In this document: positions 63,982-64,000 of the stretch, one piece after another
How the letters are laid out: each line of letters starts with the position of its first letter
How positions within the stretch are numbered: the stretch's first letter is position 1
Assembly (NCBI GenBank): GCA_016711285.1
Contig: JADJTG010000014.1
Span: 62,001-126,000 of the forward strand
From: Sphingobacteriales bacterium
GTDB lineage: Bacteria; Bacteroidota; Bacteroidia; Chitinophagales; UBA2359
Length of the DNA: 64,000 nucleotides
Direction: 5' to 3'
Translations under genes and position numbers: made by a program
The notes under the pieces: model-generated
The model's database searches: none
Told to the model about the DNA's origin: nothing
Seen by the model: the letters and a program-made list of their open reading frames with translations, nothing else

Positions 63982-64000
63982 TATAATATATAAAAAATTA

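Noticed and set aside
1..64000. tRNA, rRNA or riboswitch
   Set aside because: Gaps between genes were read for cloverleaf-type arms and T-loop GTTCRA motifs; none was convincing by eye.

Overview
The window comes from a Bacteroidota chromosome. The evidence is several type IX secretion (T9SS) cargo proteins with C-terminal sorting domains, PorT next to menaquinone methyltransferase UbiE, a TamL-like BamA-family lipoprotein, an OstA-like protein beside an MlaD-like protein, and Bacteroidota-type -7 promoter boxes (TAnnTTTG). No rRNA or tRNA gene was recognised. The exact family cannot be fixed from sequence alone.

Layout. 1-5.7 kb: a large secreted protein and its TonB-dependent receptor (minus strand). 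5.9-12.1 kb: a 2-hydroxyacid dehydrogenase, then the translation cluster thrS-infC-rpmI-rplT, split by a two-gene A+T-rich insert, then an Ala-rich lipoprotein. 12.1-18.1 kb: envelope genes (OstA-like, MlaD-like, sugar dehydrogenase, glycosyltransferase). 18.2-24.4 kb: an A+T-rich lipoprotein/lytic-transglycosylase-like pair, porT, ubiE, engB, tamL. 24.5-28.8 kb: accessory region with a DUF6624/TPR gene, an IS110 remnant, a DUF4145 gene and a 79-copy 21-bp satellite. 28.8-35.6 kb: trans-sulfuration enzyme, atpC, an RRM protein, atpD, mutS. 35.8-41.5 kb: an A+T-rich operon of DNA methyltransferase, HerA-like ATPase and NurA-like nuclease, cut by an IS630 element. 41.5-50.4 kb: L,D-transpeptidase, alkyltransferase-like protein, HMG-CoA lyase-like enzyme, M43 protease, glycosyltransferase 2, SAM methyltransferase, RluA-like synthase. 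50.4-56 kb: a cluster of exported proteins including T9SS cargo and a transglutaminase-like protein. 56.1-64 kb: a purine cluster (purA, purB, guaB, guaA, purD) containing a second 21/22-bp array, made of palindromes.

Two themes stand out. First, foreign-looking A+T-rich genes sit one or two at a time between housekeeping genes and are bounded by imperfect inverted-repeat elements with a shared core (GTTRGYGG and its complement), reminiscent of integron attC cassettes. The methyltransferase-HerA-NurA operon, a candidate anti-phage or restriction-like system, is in one such slot. Second, many genes, including essential ones (thrS, atpD), carry single-base indels, mostly one base lost from a short homopolymer. 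This looks like sequencing error, so these genes are annotated as intact genes with frameshifts, not as true pseudogenes.
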